The position numbers and the translations under genes were made by a program. Positions 34,082 through 43,212 of a DNA stretch of 64,000 nt are shown here, in pieces. Source of the DNA: Kushneria pakistanensis (GTDB lineage: Bacteria > Pseudomonadota > Gammaproteobacteria > Pseudomonadales > Halomonadaceae); assembly GCF_014652795.1 (NCBI RefSeq), contig NZ_BMZM01000001.1, positions 248,001-312,000 on the forward strand, in the 5' to 3' direction. How positions within the stretch are numbered: position 1 is the stretch's first letter; each line of letters begins with the position of its first letter. The notes beneath the pieces are model-generated. The model did not search any database. It was not told where the DNA came from and saw only the letters and a list, made by a program, of their open reading frames with translations.

Positions 34082-36108
34082 GTCGCCTGATCCTCGCGGC
34101 GAATGATGGCGCGAATCAAACGCCGCCCCGGATTGAGATGATCCACCAGCAACTCGGGCAGCGGCAGGGGCTCTTCGCAGATGCGCGAGGCCAGAAGCTC
34201 CGCGACCAGCGGCGCGCTGACCAGCCCACGCGAGCCGTGGGCAAGCGTCACCCACAGGCCCGGCTGATAGCGCCCCAATACGTTTGGCACGCGTGTGGCA
34301 TCAAACCCCAGACTCGCATAAGCCTCCCGCCAGTGCGCGACCTGCGGCAGGCCACCGGCGTAGGGAGACTTGTCAGGACTGGCGCACCGTATGCCGCTGC
34401 GGGAGGGCAGTGCCGGCGCCGCCTGCAGGGCCTGAACCAGCCCCGGCAGGGTGCGACCAAGCTCTTCGAGATTGAAAACGTCATCCTCGGCGCGCAGCGC
34501 CAGATCACGGTCATTGGGAGCAAAGGAGGCACCAATGGTCTGGATACCTTCCCACGCTGGCGGCGTGTAGCCACCGGCACACACGACACAGTGTGGCGAC
34601 AGCGCCTGCATCGTTTCATCAAGTTGATAATGACTGACCTGACCGCGCACGGCCTGCAACGGCAAAAATTGTGAGGCCGAAAGCCTTTTCGCGCCGTCCG
34701 CGCAGGCCAGCACCACGTGATCGGCTTCCAGGCAGGTGCCGTCGCTGAGCGTCAGCACATGACGCGCGCCTTCCTGATCGATCGTCTCAAGAGCGGCCTG
34801 ATGTTGCGTGATGCCGGCCGTGCCGGCCAGGTACGCACAGAGTCGGTCCGGGCGTACCCAGCCGGCACCAGGGTAATACAGCCCGTAACGCACGCTCTCG
34901 GCAAGCCCTTGTCCGGCAATGTGCTCGGCTTCATCACGGTCAACACCCCGCACCACGCTGTCGGGCAGCTGCCAGTGATCCAGACAGCGCCGCTGGCGCT
35001 CGGCCTCCCGGTCGCTGGTGGCCAGCTGCAGCACCCCGGTGGGGTGCCATAGCGCGTGCGCCGGGTCGATTCGGCCGAGAAAGCGCTGCGTGTACTGCAG
35101 CGCGGCAAGATAGAACCGGCTTTGATCGTTGACCTCGGCGGCCGGGCGGATATAGAGCGCGCCCTGACGATTGCCCGAAGCGCCGCTGCCGGGCGGATTC
35201 GGATCGATCAGCGTGACGCGCCGCCCGCGCCGCGCCAGTGCATGCGCCACGCTGGCTCCGGCAATGCCGGCACCGATGACGGCGATGTGGTCATTGGGCC
35301 CGGCCGGGCGCGGTGTAGCGTCGATTACCCACGGGGTCAGGCGGCGCCGCGCCTGCTTGCGCGGATGCTCGGAAGGCGTTGTGAGCATGTGGCCGCTGAG
35401 CATCTCGCGCTTGCGACCAAAGCCTGGAATCTTTTTGACTTCAAAACCGGCCTGGCGCAGGCCACGCTTGACCAACCCGGCACAGGTGAAGGTAGCAAGC
35501 GTTGTTCCCTCACGGCTGGCACCGGCCAGGGCAGTAAAAAGCCTTTCTGACCACATGGCCGGGTTTTTGGACGGCGCAAAGCCATCCAGAAACCAGGCAT
35601 CCACCTGACCCTCCAGCTGCTCAAGGCTTTCAGCGGCGTCGCCGAAATGAAGATCCAGCGTGATGCGCTCGTGCAGCATAATGCGATGAATGCCACGCAG
35701 GGCCGGCGGCCACTGCTGCATCAGCGCGCTGACCAGCACGGCGAAGTCTTCATGATGGGCCTGGGCGCGCGCCAGATCCTCACGTGTGAACGGGTGTTGC
35801 TCGGTGGAGACGATATGCAGCCGCGCCCTGGCGGGTGCATGCGCCAGAAAGGCGTGCGCGGCGCACAGCACGTTGAGCCCGCTGCCAAAGCCGGTCTCGC
35901 CAATGACAAAGGGCCGGGCCTGATGCCAGTCATGCCAGCGCATGGGCAGATGGTTGCTGGCCAGAAAGACATGCTCGGTTTCGCGCCGACCATCTTCACG
36001 CGAGAAATAGACATCGCCGTAGTCGACGGCTTCCGGCGCGTTATCGTCGCGCCAGTGAAGCTGCGCCGGCTGCAGGGCAAAAGGCAGTGGGGAGTGATCA
36101 GTGGACAA
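34078..36108 (-). CDS. mnmC: Bifunctional tRNA mnm5s2U biosynthesis protein MnmC
   Basis: MnmC makes the last two modifications of U34 in tRNA. The C-terminal FAD oxidase removes the carboxymethyl group, and the N-terminal methyltransferase adds a methyl to give mnm5s2U. Both parts are present in 676 residues: methyltransferase (GETGFGSGLNVLCA, DAWFLDGFAPSKNPAMW) and oxidase with the FAD-binding motif IAVIGAGIAGASVAHALARRG near residue 272. The only start fitting the family's N terminus is a TTG at 36108 with no clear ribosome site. Three DnaA-box-like sequences lie upstream. Confidence 0.94.
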   Translation of the reverse strand: MSTDHSPLPFALQPAQLHWRDDNAPEAVDYGDVYFSREDGRRETEHVFLASNHLPMRWHDWHQARPFVIGETGFGSGLNVLCAAHAFLAHAPARARLHIVSTEQHPFTREDLARAQAHHEDFAVLVSALMQQWPPALRGIHRIMLHERITLDLHFGDAAESLEQLEGQVDAWFLDGFAPSKNPAMWSERLFTALAGASREGTTLATFTCAGLVKRGLRQAGFEVKKIPGFGRKREMLSGHMLTTPSEHPRKQARRRLTPWVIDATPRPAGPNDHIAVIGAGIAGASVAHALARRGRRVTLIDPNPPGSGASGNRQGALYIRPAAEVNDQSRFYLAALQYTQRFLGRIDPAHALWHPTGVLQLATSDREAERQRRCLDHWQLPDSVVRGVDRDEAEHIAGQGLAESVRYGLYYPGAGWVRPDRLCAYLAGTAGITQHQAALETIDQEGARHVLTLSDGTCLEADHVVLACADGAKRLSASQFLPLQAVRGQVSHYQLDETMQALSPHCVVCAGGYTPPAWEGIQTIGASFAPNDRDLALRAEDDVFNLEELGRTLPGLVQALQAAPALPSRSGIRCASPDKSPYAGGLPQVAHWREAYASLGFDATRVPNVLGRYQPGLWVTLAHGSRGLVSAPLVAELLASRICEEPLPLPELLVDHLNPGRRLIRAIIRREDQAT

Positions 36109-36224
36109 GGGGCAATACCGAAGAAACGTCAGAGATGATCAATTTTTGAACAATTGCTGGCGGGCCTGTCACCATCACGCTTTGCGCAATGTGTTCGCGG
36201 GGATCGCACAATGTTGTCACAGGC

Positions 36225-36265
36225 TTATCCACGCAGAGTGTGCATAACCAAAATCCTGTGGATAA
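36225..36265. promoter_or_regulatory. Cluster of three DnaA-box-like sequences
   Basis: TTATCCACG (36225-36233, one base off) faces TGTGCATAA (36239-36247), which on the other strand is TTATGCACA and fits TTATnCACA exactly. A third, TGTGGATAA (36257-36265), is TTATCCACA on the other strand, the strongest DnaA box. Three sites within 41 bases in the mnmC upstream gap are well beyond chance spacing. A role in regulating DnaA or mnmC is inference. Confidence 0.6.
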
Positions 36266-36302
36266 GCGTGTGCGAGCCCCGTTTTAACGGACCCCTGCTG
36301 GA

Positions 36303-36602
36303 TCAGGGCAGCACTTTTTTAAACGGTCGGACGCTGACCTGTGCATAAACGCCTGCACCGACGTAGGGGTCATCATCGGCCCAGGCACGCGCCTGCTCCA
36401 GGGATTCGAACTCGGCGACGATCAGGCTGCCGCTGAAGCCGGCATCGCCCGGGTCATTGCCGTCCACGGCGGGAAACGGGCCGGCCAGTACCAGGCGTCC
36501 CTCGTCACGCAGGGTTTCAATCCGGGCCAGATGCTCCGGACGCACACTCTGTCGCGCCTTGAGACTTTCATCCACATCTTCTCCGATGATGGCGTAAAGC
36601 AT
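36303..36602 (-). CDS. yciI: YciI-family protein
   Basis: A 99-residue protein closely resembling E. coli YciI ([63 protein letters not shown]). The fold is a ferredoxin-like dimer with a conserved His/Asp pair; the reaction is unknown. ATG 36602 has AAGGAG eight bases upstream; the GTG at 36608 overlaps the yciB stop. Cotranscribed with yciB. Confidence 0.92.
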   Translation of the reverse strand: MLYAIIGEDVDESLKARQSVRPEHLARIETLRDEGRLVLAGPFPAVDGNDPGDAGFSGSLIVAEFESLEQARAWADDDPYVGAGVYAQVSVRPFKKVLP

Positions 36603-36604
36603 GC

Positions 36605-37180
36605 TCACTGCTCCTTTTTATGGGGGTTGGTGCCACTGCCTGTATTGTCATCGCCGGGCAGATGACGCGCCAGATAAACGCCCTGGATGAGAATGAACAC
36701 AATCGTCAGGCCCATCATGCCAAAGAGCTTGAAATTGACCCAGACTTCCTCGCTGAAATGGGTGAACACGACGATGTTGACCGCCCCCATGGCGAGAAAG
36801 AAGGCCACCCAGGCCAGGTTCAGGCGCATCCATACCGGCGCCGGCAGAGTCAGGTTCTTTTCCATCATCCGCTCGATCAATGACTTGCCACCAAACAGCG
36901 GCGAGAGCAGAAAGGCCACGGCAAATAGCCAGTTGACCACGGTCGGCTTCCACTTGATGAAATCGCCATCGCCCAGAATCACGGTGGCCCCGCCCAGCAG
37001 CACGACCAGTGCCAGCGTGACCAGATGCATCTTCTCGAGCCTGCGCCAGCGCCACCAGGTAAAGAGCACCTGGGCAATGGTGGCCGGAATCAAGACAGCG
37101 GTGGCCAGCACGATATCCTTGGTCATCTGATAGACCACAACGAAGATGGCGATCGGCAGAAAGTCGATCAGCATTTTCAT
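36605..37180 (-). CDS. yciB: Inner-membrane septation protein YciB (IspZ/IspA family)
   Basis: A 191-residue protein with about five membrane helices, beginning [19 protein letters not shown], with the family motifs [17 protein letters not shown] and [13 protein letters not shown]. YciB affects cell-envelope synthesis and septation and interacts with elongation and division proteins in E. coli. AGGAG lies nine bases before the ATG at 37180. The yciB-yciI pair and the divergent rnm-yciO pair together recall the E. coli yci neighbourhood without the trp genes. Confidence 0.93.
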   Translation of the reverse strand: MKMLIDFLPIAIFVVVYQMTKDIVLATAVLIPATIAQVLFTWWRWRRLEKMHLVTLALVVLLGGATVILGDGDFIKWKPTVVNWLFAVAFLLSPLFGGKSLIERMMEKNLTLPAPVWMRLNLAWVAFFLAMGAVNIVVFTHFSEEVWVNFKLFGMMGLTIVFILIQGVYLARHLPGDDNTGSGTNPHKKEQ

Positions 37181-37362
37181 ACACAACACTCCTGAAAAAA
37201 TGCCAGAAGGCAACGCTTCCGGCCGAAATACGGCATCAATTGATTCTTTGGAGCACCCGGCGCAACATGCCAGCATTCAAGGCCGTCCTCTCCGGAAGGA
37301 TGGCAACGCCGTTATACCACGCAGACTCCGCTGCCACCGATTTTGCTGCTACCGAGAGGCCA

Positions 37363-38298
37363 ATGAACGCGCAGGATACTACACCGTCATCCCTTGCCCC
37401 CGGATCGTCATCCTTTGACCCGGGCATGACGCTTGAGCAGGCCTGTCATATCGATCTTCACCTGCACTCCACGGCCTCCGATGGCCGACTGTCGCCGCAG
37501 GAGCTGATGAGGCTGTGTCATCATCGCGGGCTGTCGTGCGCGGCGCTGACCGATCACGATACCATCGATGGTGTCGAGGCGGCAGCACACGAGGCCCGGG
37601 CGCTGGGCATGACGCTGGTGCCCGGCGCCGAGCTGTCCACACGCTGGCAGGGCGTGGGTATTCACGTGGTCGCGATGTGGCATGGCCAGGCTCAGGCACC
37701 CATGACCGCGCTGCTTGAGCGGCTGGCCCAGGCCCGTCATGACCGGGCGCTGGAAATTGCCACCCGGCTTGAAAAGGCCGGGCTTGATAACGCCCTCGAG
37801 CGGGCGCGCGAACAAAGCCCGGGCGCCCGGCTGCTGGGGCGTCCCGATTTTGCCCGGGCATTGGTGGCAGCAGGGCTGGTGCCCGACATGACGCGCGCGT
37901 TCAAGCGCTATCTGGGCGCGGGAAAGACTGGCGACGTCAAGGTGCACTGGCCCACACTGGAAGAAACGCTCGAGAGCGTTCGCCGGGCAGGCGGCGTGGC
38001 GGTCGTGGCGCATCCGCTGCGCTATGGACTGACCCGACGCCGGCTGGGGCTGTTGCTCGATGAATTTGCTGCACTGGGCGGTGAGGGGGCCGAGCTGATC
38101 AGCGGTTATCAAAATGATAATCGCAGCCGTGACCTGGTCTCGCTGCTCGACAAGCGCGGCCTTTATGCCTCACTGGGCAGTGACTTTCATTATCCGGGAG
38201 GGGCGCTTGCGCCGGGCACCCTGAGCGCTGCCCCGCGCAGTCAGCTCCTGCCCATCTGGCAGCACCCGCGACTGGCGCCCGCCTTTGAACGGCCTTGA
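37363..38298 (+). CDS. rnm: PHP-domain 5'-3' exoribonuclease (RNase AM, YciV)
   Basis: A 311-residue PHP-family metallohydrolase. Metal-binding motifs are HIDLHLHSTASDG (about 29-41), LTDHDTIDG, PGAELST, VAHPLRY and SDFHYPG. E. coli YciV/RNase AM trims 5' ends of ribosomal RNAs and degrades short oligonucleotides. I start at ATG 37363, near the beginning of homology; an earlier in-frame start at 37240 would overlap the yciB leader. yciO follows 33 bases downstream, the conserved neighbour. Confidence 0.88.
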   Translation: MNAQDTTPSSLAPGSSSFDPGMTLEQACHIDLHLHSTASDGRLSPQELMRLCHHRGLSCAALTDHDTIDGVEAAAHEARALGMTLVPGAELSTRWQGVGIHVVAMWHGQAQAPMTALLERLAQARHDRALEIATRLEKAGLDNALERAREQSPGARLLGRPDFARALVAAGLVPDMTRAFKRYLGAGKTGDVKVHWPTLEETLESVRRAGGVAVVAHPLRYGLTRRRLGLLLDEFAALGGEGAELISGYQNDNRSRDLVSLLDKRGLYASLGSDFHYPGGALAPGTLSAAPRSQLLPIWQHPRLAPAFERP

Positions 38299-38331
38299 GC
38301 GCCATTTCTCGTCAGACTCAGGAGATATCCC

Positions 38332-38952
38332 ATGAGCCAGTTTTTTTCCCTGCATCCGGAAACTCCACAAAAGCGCCTGCTCACGCAGACGCGTGAGATC
38401 CTTGAAAAGGGTGGGGTCATTGCCTATCCCACCGACTCCGGCTATGCGCTGGGCTGCCTGCCGGGCAACAAGAAAGGGGTAGAGCGGATCAAGCGTCTGC
38501 GCGGGCTTGATGACAAGCACAACTTCACCCTGATGTTTCCCGACCTCAACGAGATCGGCACCTACGCCCGCATGGACAGCCCCATCTTTCGGGTGCTCAA
38601 GGCCCATACGCCGGGCGCTTATACCTTCATTCTCGATGCCACCAATGAAGTGCCCAGGCTGTTGCTGCATCCCAAGCGACGTACCATCGGCATTCGCGTG
38701 CCGGATCATCGCATTACCCGGGACATTCTGGAGACTGTTGGCGCGCCGCTGATGAGTGTGACCTTCATCGCGCCGGATGACACGCTGCCCATGACGGATG
38801 CCGAAGAGATTCGCGACCGCTTTGGTTCCCAGCTGGATGCCATCATCGACGGTGGTGCCTGTCCGATGGAGCCGACCACGGTGCTGGACATGCGCACGCT
38901 GCCGCCTGAAGTACTTCGACAGGGCCGTGGTGATACCAGCGCCTTTGGCTGA
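38332..38952 (+). CDS. yciO: YciO/TsaC/YrdC-family protein
   Basis: A 206-residue member of the Sua5/YciO/YrdC family, which make threonylcarbamoyl-AMP for tRNA t6A. This one has the YciO pattern (GGVIAYPTDSGYALGC, KHNFTLMF, RTIGIRVPDH, DGGACPMEPTTVLD). YciO itself has been seen as a weaker or specialised homologue of TsaC, so its exact role is less certain than the family name. It follows rnm and ends at a strong shared terminator. Confidence 0.92.
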   Translation: MSQFFSLHPETPQKRLLTQTREILEKGGVIAYPTDSGYALGCLPGNKKGVERIKRLRGLDDKHNFTLMFPDLNEIGTYARMDSPIFRVLKAHTPGAYTFILDATNEVPRLLLHPKRRTIGIRVPDHRITRDILETVGAPLMSVTFIAPDDTLPMTDAEEIRDRFGSQLDAIIDGGACPMEPTTVLDMRTLPPEVLRQGRGDTSAFG

Positions 38953-38993
38953 CCGAGGGTCGCATCCGGTCGGAGAATATATCGAGCGGCATA

Positions 38994-39027
38994 AAAAAAC
39001 CTGCAGGCAGACCTGCAGGTTTTTTTA
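38994..39027. terminator. Bidirectional terminator, yciO / ion channel
   Basis: AAAAAACCTGCAGG and CCTGCAGGTTTTTT with a CAGA loop, lying between convergent yciO and the channel gene. A and T tracts on both sides suit termination in both directions. Confidence 0.88.
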
Positions 39028-39046
39028 ATTGTCGCGCTGGGCCGGG

Positions 39047-40087
39047 CTATCGCTGATCCGACGGTGTGTCATTCGGTGGCGAATCCGGACTGTCGCGCTT
39101 GTCATGCACGTCCTGACTGTCACTGCCGTCATGGGAGGGCGGGGTGCCGTCGCGCTCCTGCTCCAGTCGCCTGGTTTCCTCGTCCAGAGCTTCGCGCTGC
39201 TGCTGTAGCTCCTCGATTTCGGCATCGAGCTCCTTGCGTCTGGGGTCATCGGCTTCTTCGTTGAGCCAGGTGCCACAGCGCCGACAGTATTTGGCATCGC
39301 GCTCGTGGCCTTCGTGACCACAGCCCGGGCAGGCCTCATCGGAATAGTGATTGCGGTGAATCGAGCGCATTACCTCGGCCGAAAACACGCCGGTAGGCAC
39401 CGCCAGGATCGAATAACCCAGAATCATCATCATCGCCGAGATGAACTGCCCCACGGGTGTGATGGGTGAAATATCGCCATAGCCCACCGTGGTCAGTGTC
39501 ACCACGGCCCAGTAGATGGACTTGGGGATGCTGGTATAACCGGCCTCGACCGGCTCGATCAGATAGACCAGCGCGCCGAACACGATGACCAGTGACATGA
39601 CGGTCATCAGAAACATCAAAATCTTCTGACGGCTGCGCTCCAGGGCTTCAAGCAGCAGGTTGCCTTCGCCGACAAACTCCATCAGACGCAACACCCGGAA
39701 AAGACGCATGATACGCAGCACCCTGATCACCAGCAGCGCCTGGGTGCCGGGGAATATCAGGCTCAGCCAGGAGGGGAGCAGACTGAGCAGGTCGATGATG
39801 CCGTAGGTGCTTCGGGCATAACGCAGTGGGCGATCCAGACAGTAAAGACGCAGCGCATACTCGATGGTGAAAATCACCGTAAAGATCCACTCGGCGATCA
39901 CGAACGCGTCCCCGTAGCGCGCCTTCAGACTGACGACACTGTCGAGCAGAATAATGATCACGCTTACCACGATCATGATGATCAGGGCGATATCAAAGCC
40001 CTTGGCGGCCGGGGTATCCGATTCAAAAATGATCTGAAAGATACGATCGCGAAGCGTCATTTTCTTTTCGTGGGATTCGCTGCTCAC
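39047..40087 (-). CDS. Voltage-gated potassium channel family protein with zinc ribbon
   Basis: A 346-residue six-helix channel: S1-S4 at about 30-130, with S4 arginines in RVLRIMRLFRVLRLMEF, pore filter TTVGYGDI (near residue 203), and S6. After the membrane part comes a four-cysteine zinc-ribbon-like motif (CPGCG...YCRRCG, about residues 255-275), a charged coiled coil (about 285-315) and a polar Asp/Ser/Pro-rich tail. GTG 40087 has GGAG five bases upstream; the open frame extends 28 codons further without homology. Potassium handling is central to halophile osmoadaptation, but the gating signal is unknown. Confidence 0.85.
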   Translation of the reverse strand: MSSESHEKKMTLRDRIFQIIFESDTPAAKGFDIALIIMIVVSVIIILLDSVVSLKARYGDAFVIAEWIFTVIFTIEYALRLYCLDRPLRYARSTYGIIDLLSLLPSWLSLIFPGTQALLVIRVLRIMRLFRVLRLMEFVGEGNLLLEALERSRQKILMFLMTVMSLVIVFGALVYLIEPVEAGYTSIPKSIYWAVVTLTTVGYGDISPITPVGQFISAMMMILGYSILAVPTGVFSAEVMRSIHRNHYSDEACPGCGHEGHERDAKYCRRCGTWLNEEADDPRRKELDAEIEELQQQREALDEETRRLEQERDGTPPSHDGSDSQDVHDKRDSPDSPPNDTPSDQR

Positions 40088-40311
40088 CTTCGCTCCGACA
40101 TCCTGGGTGGGTAGATAGGGTCCGGGCCCATCGGGGTAACGCCAAAAAATCATGCCATGGCGCTTCAGCAAACGCAGCCCTCGCCGTTAAACACAGCAAT
40201 ACGCTCGACCGTTATCGCATGTCATGCCCGGGGGCCATTTGTCAAAGGCGCGCACGGATAGTGCACGATACGGTCTGTCGCCAGCCAGCAACAACATTTA
40301 CGGGGTGCGCC

Positions 40312-42144
40312 ATGAGTCGTACGGTGCAGACATTATGTCACGATATTCGCTATCTGGCCGATGAGCTGGCGGCAGTGTCGGGCTCGCACGACGAGAAAGG
40401 ACTGGCTCACCTGTCGACGTGTTGCGCCACTCTGCTTGAGCTGCTTCAGGCTGCCCCGGCGTACGATGATCCCCGACCGGCGCCGGACCATATGGCGCTG
40501 TCCCGGTATGAGCGCACATTACTGTGTGAGCATGATGTGATCTGGCACTGGCAGACAGGCAGTGACGCCCTGACGCTTTCCTCGCGCTGGAAGACGCTTT
40601 ATCACAATGATCCCGCACCCTCTCTCACGCAGTGGTGTCAGGCGCTGCATCCTGATGATCGTGAACGGGTACTGGCGCTGTGCCACGAGGCGGCCACCAC
40701 CTCAGGGGTTTCGCGCATCGAATGCCGCCTTCGCGATGGCAGGGGGCAGTGGCGCTTCGTGCGGCTTCGCAGCGTGGACAATCATGATGCGGACACCCCG
40801 GGCCGGACCGGCGTGCTCAGCGATATCACCCATGAGCGCTATCGCGACCCGGTGACCGGACTGGGAAATTCCGATCTGCTCGACCAGCTTCTGGAAGATG
40901 CCCTGCAAAAGCCTCATGGCACACGTCATGCGCTGGTCAAGATCACCATGGTCAATGCCACGCTGCTGAGCGAATCCGAGCATTTCAACAATACCCGCGA
41001 ACTTGAAACCCGCCTTGCCGCTCTGCTGGGCGAGCTGCTGCCTGCCGATCGGCTGATTGCGTTGCCCGGTTTTAGCTATGCCCTGGTGGTGCCCTTTGAA
41101 GATCAACAGGCGCTGCAGGGCTTTCTGGCTCCCCTGCAACAAATGCTGGGCATGCCACTGGAAACCCCGACAGGGCGCGTATGGTTGTCGTATGTCGTGG
41201 GCGTGGTGCCCTTTGACGCCAGCAGTGACATGCAGGTGGAAACACTGAGAAAGCAGGCGCGCCTGACCGTCAATAACGCGTCCTGCACGGGCGTGGGCGG
41301 CATCCACTACTACAGCGATGAACTACAGGAGCGTGCCCGTCGGGCCAGCCGGGGAGAGCAGCTGATTCGCGATGCGCTTGCCTGCAATGGTGTGCTTTGT
41401 TATCTGCAACCCATCGTGAGCGTCAGGGAAGGCGGGCGGGTCGTCGCCTTTGAGGCCTTGATGCGCCTGCGTGATGGCGAGGAAGGAATCGCCATGCCGG
41501 GGGCGTTCATTGAGGCGGCCGAGTCTACCGGACTGATCCACCAGCTCAGCCAGCAGCTGATCGACAAGGCGCTGTATATTCTGGTTGATCCGGCCTTTAC
41601 CGCCCGTTTTGGTCAGGAGTTCGTGATCAACATCAACCTGTCGCGTCATCAGCTCAAGGACGCGATGCTGGTCGATGACATGCTGAGACTGATCAACAAG
41701 CATGGTGCCGACCCGCGGCGGGTCAATCTGGAGATTACCGAATCGGCCGTGCTGGCAGAGCCGGCCCTGGCGCTGCGCAACCTGGTGCGCCTGCGCGAAC
41801 ACGGTATCTCCATTGCGCTGGACGACTTTGGCAGCGGCTACTCCTCGCTGTCCCAGCTGTGCGAACTGCCGCTGGACTGCATCAAGATCGATCGCCGCTT
41901 TGTCATGGATCTGGAGCACGAGCCCCGCAAGCGCCACGTGATGACCTCGGTAATCGATCTGTGTCGGCGCCTGGAGTTTCGCGTGGTCGTGGAAGGTGTC
42001 GAGGAGAGCGCCACGCTCAAGACGGTCTGTGACATGGGGGCCGAACAGATTCAGGGCTTCATCTATGCCCGGCCCATGGCGTGTCAGGACGTGCCGGACC
42101 GGCTCAATGCCACGCTCCTGCCGTTATCAAAACAGCCTGCCTAG
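40312..42144 (+). CDS. PAS-GGDEF(degenerate)-EAL cyclic-di-GMP phosphodiesterase
   Basis: A 610-residue protein. Residues about 60-175 form a PAS domain (CEHDVIWHWQTGSDALTLSSRW, LHPDDRERVL); about 180-345 is a GGDEF-like domain that begins RDPVTGLGN but lacks the GGDEF motif, so it cannot be a cyclase; about 360-600 is an EAL domain with EALMRL (near 381), NLEITES, DDFGSGYSS (near 504), KIDRRF, VVEGVEE and QGFIYARP. The key catalytic and metal residues seem intact, so it should hydrolyse cyclic-di-GMP. No membrane segment. The start at 40312 is chosen by homology; the ribosome site is weak. Confidence 0.9.
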   Translation: MSRTVQTLCHDIRYLADELAAVSGSHDEKGLAHLSTCCATLLELLQAAPAYDDPRPAPDHMALSRYERTLLCEHDVIWHWQTGSDALTLSSRWKTLYHNDPAPSLTQWCQALHPDDRERVLALCHEAATTSGVSRIECRLRDGRGQWRFVRLRSVDNHDADTPGRTGVLSDITHERYRDPVTGLGNSDLLDQLLEDALQKPHGTRHALVKITMVNATLLSESEHFNNTRELETRLAALLGELLPADRLIALPGFSYALVVPFEDQQALQGFLAPLQQMLGMPLETPTGRVWLSYVVGVVPFDASSDMQVETLRKQARLTVNNASCTGVGGIHYYSDELQERARRASRGEQLIRDALACNGVLCYLQPIVSVREGGRVVAFEALMRLRDGEEGIAMPGAFIEAAESTGLIHQLSQQLIDKALYILVDPAFTARFGQEFVININLSRHQLKDAMLVDDMLRLINKHGADPRRVNLEITESAVLAEPALALRNLVRLREHGISIALDDFGSGYSSLSQLCELPLDCIKIDRRFVMDLEHEPRKRHVMTSVIDLCRRLEFRVVVEGVEESATLKTVCDMGAEQIQGFIYARPMACQDVPDRLNATLLPLSKQPA

Positions 42145-42199
42145 GTCCGGCCCTTGTCCGTCCGGGCCTGCATTGGCGGCCCGGACCTCCTGCGGCGGA

Positions 42200-43111
42200 T
42201 CATGAGCGATAAAGGCGCTGCATCAACAGCAGCCACTGCTGACCAAAACGCACGTCCAGCCAGTCAGCGCGTGACAGCGATTCAGCGAGTCGGCCGGCCA
42301 GGGTGGCCACTTCCGGGTCGTCATGACGGGTCAGGTTGGTCAGCGCCTTGCGTGAGGCATAAAGAAATTCCTGCTGCCGGCTGTCCTGCCAGGCATCAAG
42401 GGCCAGAATCGCCCGCTCCAGGCACTGTTCCGGCAGGTCAAGTGCGCAGGGTGGCAGCTGCCACTGCTGGTGGCGCAGGGACGCGGCACGGGCTGCCTTG
42501 CTGGCATTGGCCGGACGCAGGGCACAGTGTTGGGCCAGCTGGTCGGCCAGCGACCAGAGGGTATCCTGCCCGCCACCCTTGAGCTCGAGCTCGACTTCAT
42601 GAATGGCCACCCGATGCTCGCCCACGATAATCTCACCGATATCAAGCGCCAGCTCGATGTGGCTGCCGTCGTGTTCCAGCAGCCACTGGGTGCGCTGAAA
42701 GTCGGTACGATAGACCCCTTGCAGCGCGCGTCGGATCTCGCTGTCTTCAAAGGGCGCAACGCCAAGCCCGGCCAGCCAGTCCATGTCCAGGCTTTCTTCA
42801 TCGCGTGGCGTTTCCCATTCCCCTCGGGTATGCAGCCCGCCCTGGCCGTTGCCGGCAGTCTTGACCGTCTGGATAAAGCGCTGGCCGTCACCACGCAGGC
42901 GCAGGGCGACACGGTGGGCTTCCAGGGCAAGTTCTGGCGTATCGTAATAGACATTGGCCAGACGATGGATGTCGGGCGAGGTGGCCTGCAGCAGTGGATG
43001 GGCCATCAGGGCGTCGACGCTGTCCTGGCCCAGAGCCAGCTTGAGCTCCACTTCCTGCGGGGTCCCTGACGTATCAGCGGCCTTGTCGTCGTTGTGTGTG
43101 CTCTGATTCAT
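42200..43111 (-). CDS. CYTH-domain protein (inorganic triphosphatase, YgiF-like)
   Basis: A 303-residue protein whose N-terminal half is a CYTH domain: EVELKLAL (ExExK motif, about 19-26), YYDTPELALEAHRVALRLR, and the acidic HEVELELK strand. CYTH enzymes such as YgiF hydrolyse inorganic triphosphate with metal ions inside their tunnel. The C-terminal third is helical and may be a remnant CHAD domain, though shorter than usual. ATG 43111 is preferred over an upstream TTG at 43138. Confidence 0.82.
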   Translation of the reverse strand: MNQSTHNDDKAADTSGTPQEVELKLALGQDSVDALMAHPLLQATSPDIHRLANVYYDTPELALEAHRVALRLRGDGQRFIQTVKTAGNGQGGLHTRGEWETPRDEESLDMDWLAGLGVAPFEDSEIRRALQGVYRTDFQRTQWLLEHDGSHIELALDIGEIIVGEHRVAIHEVELELKGGGQDTLWSLADQLAQHCALRPANASKAARAASLRHQQWQLPPCALDLPEQCLERAILALDAWQDSRQQEFLYASRKALTNLTRHDDPEVATLAGRLAESLSRADWLDVRFGQQWLLLMQRLYRS

Positions 43112-43212
43112 GTGTTGATTCGCTCTAACCAGGTCCAAACGTTAAATTTTCATGACGCAGACAGACCAGATAAATATACTGGTCTCGCCATTTTCATTGC
43201 AGTGAAACCACC

